NCBI GenBank assembly: GCA_045562555.1
Contig: JBJKVO010000015.1
Coordinates: 372,001 to 436,000, forward strand
Length of the DNA stretch: 64,000 nucleotides
DNA from: UBA2588 sp002339805
GTDB taxonomy: Bacteria > Chloroflexota > Dehalococcoidia > Lucifugimonadales > UBA3495
Direction of reading: 5' to 3'
The position numbers were made by a program, and so were the translations under genes. The notes under the pieces are model-generated. The model worked only from the letters and a program-made list of their open reading frames with translations. It had not been told where the DNA came from and ran no database searches. How positions within the stretch are numbered: the stretch's first letter is position 1; each line of letters opens with the position of its first letter. This document shows positions 61,617 through 64,000 of this stretch, piece after piece.

Positions 61617-63434
61617 TCGTTTCACTTTTACCGAGTAGGGCGCTTTCTCGGAACTTATTTTGTTCATAGCTGAAACACTGACCACATACCAACTACCGTA
61701 TTCTGGAATCGGAAGTGATAAGACTCCGTTGTTGTTATCATCAAGTTTGAATGGAATGATTTTGTGCTCATTACCCATTAGTATTACGTTAACAATAAAA
61801 TCTTGCTTAACACGATTGTTTATAACGGTAAATCCATTATTATCCCATTGAATTGTATCCTCTTTATTTATGTCTTTTATTACAGCATCTGATATGCAAA
61901 TCCCAGGACCAGTTGTGCTGGCGTCGGTCACGTAAGATAGTCTTACAAGGATAGTTTTTGATTTGTATTGGTCTAAGCTTACATTTAAATCAGACCAGCC
62001 TTGTATGCCTGTGTACCCTTGGTTTAAATGAGACATACTGTATGGAGAAGGCGTCATTTCAGGAGAAGATAGAGCTGTCCACGTATCGCCGTTATCTTCT
62101 GAGACTAGAACATGCAAATAATCCCAGCTATCCTCAATATTAAAAGCTGAGTGGAAGTTAAGCTTGGGTGATTGTGTTCCTGAGAGATCTACTCTCGTGG
62201 TTAGTGTGCTATTAATAGAGTCGCCTCTATTGCCCCAAAGACATGTGTTCTGAAGACTGTTAATAGGGCTAAACCAAGTGTTTATTTTAGGAGCACCGTC
62301 GAATTCTATAGACATATTTCCCTCTTCTTTTGGAAGCGCAATATCTACATAATGTGAACTGTATTGATTTATGTTCCTTTCTATAACTTCATCAAATCCT
62401 ATACTATTTTGTTTCGCGAAATCGAATGTGTTACCTTCTAAATTTGAATAGCTATGCGTTTCGTCATACCCATTAAGTAAATTATGAATAGACCATTCAC
62501 TAAATAGCTCCTCAAAAGATTTATCAAGTCCTTCTTCAGAAAAGTAATCGTTTATTGCTTGGATGCCGTCTGATGATTCTGCTACAAGGCCTGATAATAA
62601 TGAATCACTATTTAAGTATTGGTCAGTCAGGTAGGTAAAGAATAGGCGAGCTGAGAAGTAATGTTTTGATTGGTTACTTAGAGACCAATGAATTAAAGAT
62701 ATTTCTGGGTTGAAAGAATTTATATTAAAAGGATTATATCCTAAGGAATTTACGGAGTATTCCGAAAGGCCTTCGTTGAACCATGTTTCTTCTGTTCGAT
62801 CTTTATTCCAATGCATAGCATGTTGCAATTCATGCGTTAATACACTCAAATATTTGTCGCTGCCGACCGCTAAATCAGAATGAATATATATGGCAGTTAT
62901 TTCGTTACTTGTGGGATAGATTTGTTTTGGGTATATATCAGTGTTCTTAAAATATCCTCCTATACCTCTCCCAAGAGGAGCATGGATTATTCGTAATTTA
63001 TCATTAGGTCGGATTTTAGAAATCCATGGTTCGCCAAAAACGGATACAAGTGTTGGGTATATTTCATATTCAAAAATATTGGCTGCTTCTTGTATCTGGC
63101 TGGTAGAAGCATTTTCATTATGGAAATACCAAGCTGCATTTGAGGTTGTTAATAACTCATAAATTTTATATTCAAAATCTTGTTTTTGAGATATATCTGT
63201 TATCAGAACCTTATTTAAGTCTGTTGGAAGTGGGTCACTAATTTCTTGGTAATGTTTATTGGATGTAATCTCTGTACATATATTTAAGTCTGGCGGGAAT
63301 GAATCTTTTTGCTTTATCATTGAAGCTTCTGAATCACATAATTCAATATTTGATTTAATTCCGTCGCTACTGCAACTAGATATTACAAGTGTAGTGATCA
63401 AAACAATTGATATGAATCTCAAGTAATAACGCAT
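61602..63434 (-). CDS. Zinc metalloprotease lipoprotein (immune inhibitor A/M6-like)
   Basis: A 610-aa secreted lipoprotein. The signal ends in a lipobox ISSC with Cys21. The zinc motif H201-E-L-Q-H205 is followed by WFNEGLSEY (Glu221 likely third ligand), the gluzincin pattern. Residues about 360-510 resemble the MAM-like/immune inhibitor A C-terminal domain (DNGDTWTALSS, IQGWSDLNVSLDQYKSKTILVRLSYVTD). It should digest protein outside the cell. No clear ribosome site; it starts 3 bp before the pth stop. Confidence 0.85.
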   Translation of the reverse strand: MRYYLRFISIVLITTLVISSCSSDGIKSNIELCDSEASMIKQKDSFPPDLNICTEITSNKHYQEISDPLPTDLNKVLITDISQKQDFEYKIYELLTTSNAAWYFHNENASTSQIQEAANIFEYEIYPTLVSVFGEPWISKIRPNDKLRIIHAPLGRGIGGYFKNTDIYPKQIYPTSNEITAIYIHSDLAVGSDKYLSVLTHELQHAMHWNKDRTEETWFNEGLSEYSVNSLGYNPFNINSFNPEISLIHWSLSNQSKHYFSARLFFTYLTDQYLNSDSLLSGLVAESSDGIQAINDYFSEEGLDKSFEELFSEWSIHNLLNGYDETHSYSNLEGNTFDFAKQNSIGFDEVIERNINQYSSHYVDIALPKEEGNMSIEFDGAPKINTWFSPINSLQNTCLWGNRGDSINSTLTTRVDLSGTQSPKLNFHSAFNIEDSWDYLHVLVSEDNGDTWTALSSPEMTPSPYSMSHLNQGYTGIQGWSDLNVSLDQYKSKTILVRLSYVTDASTTGPGICISDAVIKDINKEDTIQWDNNGFTVINNRVKQDFIVNVILMGNEHKIIPFKLDDNNNGVLSLPIPEYGSWYVVSVSAMNKISSEKAPYSVKVKRSQHR

Positions 63435-63437
63435 ACT

Positions 63438-63998
63438 TTAATTAAACATATTCATGGTTGTGTCACTATCATTATGTATCCAGAATGATAGGATTTCTAC
63501 GCATTTTGAAATAGTTTCTTCCATTAATATTTTTTCTTCTTCGTCGAATTTCCCTAACACCCAATTTACTAAGTCTATATTTGTATGATTAGGGCTGCCC
63601 ACGCCGATTCGTAATCTCGGAAATATATTTCCGTTGGTTGATTCAATTATAGATTTAATTCCATTGTGTCCACCGCTCGATCCATTTATTCGAACTCTGA
63701 CTTTGCCAACTGGTAATGCTATATCATCATAAATAATCAATATGTCAGATAATTCAACTTTAAATCTATCTAGTAGATACTTGATAGCTATTCCACTATT
63801 GTTAATAAATGTTCTAGGCTTGACTAGCACAATATCTATTTCATCGAGCTCTCCGAATTGCATGGAGCATTTTGCTTTGCGTTCTTTCTTATCAATCTTT
63901 AGCTGTTTAGCAAAAGTATCAATTATGGAGAATCCTATGTTGTGTCTTGTATCAAGATATTTTGTACCAGGATTCCCTAATCCTATTAGTATTTTCAT
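63438..63998 (-). CDS. pth: Peptidyl-tRNA hydrolase
   Basis: Recycles peptidyl-tRNA released from stalled ribosomes; 186 aa. It has LIGLGNPGTKYLDTRHNIGF with the catalytic His19, KPRTFINNSGIAIKYLLD, IYDDIALPVGKVRVRINGSSGGHNGIKSI and RLRIGVG. The start is 2 bp from the window edge, so its ribosome site is not visible. The metalloprotease gene follows with a 3-bp gap. Confidence 0.97.
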   Translation of the reverse strand: MKILIGLGNPGTKYLDTRHNIGFSIIDTFAKQLKIDKKERKAKCSMQFGELDEIDIVLVKPRTFINNSGIAIKYLLDRFKVELSDILIIYDDIALPVGKVRVRINGSSGGHNGIKSIIESTNGNIFPRLRIGVGSPNHTNIDLVNWVLGKFDEEEKILMEETISKCVEILSFWIHNDSDTTMNMFN

Positions 63999-64000
63999 TT

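Noticed and set aside
1..64000. Insertion sequences, integrases, toxin-antitoxin pairs, rRNA
   Set aside because: No transposase, recombinase, toxin-antitoxin or rRNA signature was seen on either strand.

Overview
This window looks like an unbroken stretch of a compact, AT-rich (roughly 40% GC by eye) bacterial chromosome. About 66 protein genes and two tRNAs fill nearly all of it. I see no rRNA, insertion sequence, prophage or CRISPR array. The gene content fits a free-living, probably marine Chloroflexota of the Dehalococcoidia/SAR202 type. It has three luciferase-like flavin monooxygenases, two CaiB/BaiF CoA-transferases, an enolase-superfamily enzyme, a dienelactone hydrolase, a cytoplasmic reductive-dehalogenase-like protein, a large cobalamin cluster under a B12 riboswitch, and a GlnA plus GlnA2 pair. 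This placement is inferred from gene content, not from a tree.

Layout. 1-5.1 kb: an HflK-like gene start, ftsH, a dienelactone hydrolase, a ComDE-type decarboxylase and tRNA-Pro(GGG). 5.2-9.6 kb: CoA-transferase, two flavin monooxygenases, an alpha/beta hydrolase and tRNA-Gln(CTG). 9.6-23 kb: coaBC-coaX, an enolase-superfamily enzyme, a pentapeptide-repeat/TIR protein, the reductive-dehalogenase-like protein, a ThDP enzyme, rsmI, an MFS transporter, a nucleoside hydrolase with an apparent frameshift at its start, a cyclophilin, an amino-acid dehydrogenase, a nitroreductase and a CDGSH protein. 23-39 kb: mazG, sppA, further peripheral catabolic enzymes, an M16 peptidase, an HtrA lipoprotein, rph, ilvE, an SDR and a two-subunit CoA-transferase. 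39-50.3 kb: a minus-strand run, headed by a cobalamin riboswitch, that carries late B12 synthesis and cobinamide salvage genes (ferredoxin-like, cbiA, cobO, cobT, cobS, cbiB, cobD, cobC, cbiP, cobU, pduX) and ends in a tartrate/malate-type dehydrogenase. 50.3-57.2 kb: VOC protein, EamA transporter, metallo-hydrolase, pncC, tlyA, enoyl-CoA hydratase, alcohol dehydrogenase, a primase-C-terminus-like orphan and queF. 57.3-64 kb: a nitrogen block amt-glnA-glnA2, a metalloprotease lipoprotein and pth.

How it fits together. The peripheral enzymes (monooxygenases, CoA-transferases, hydrolases, dehydrogenases) suggest oxidation of varied organic acids. The cobalamin cluster could supply the corrinoid that the dehalogenase-like protein should need. 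The nitrogen block carries the most striking regulatory signal: 5-bp GTNAY boxes at an exact 11-bp period, six in phase before amt and three before glnA, each series ending 10-11 bp upstream of a -10-like hexamer. This is the geometry of GlnR/OmpR-family operators. Genes are packed tightly: seven of fifteen convergent pairs share interlocked stop codons with exactly 4 bp of overlap, and four others are separated by a short perfect hairpin.
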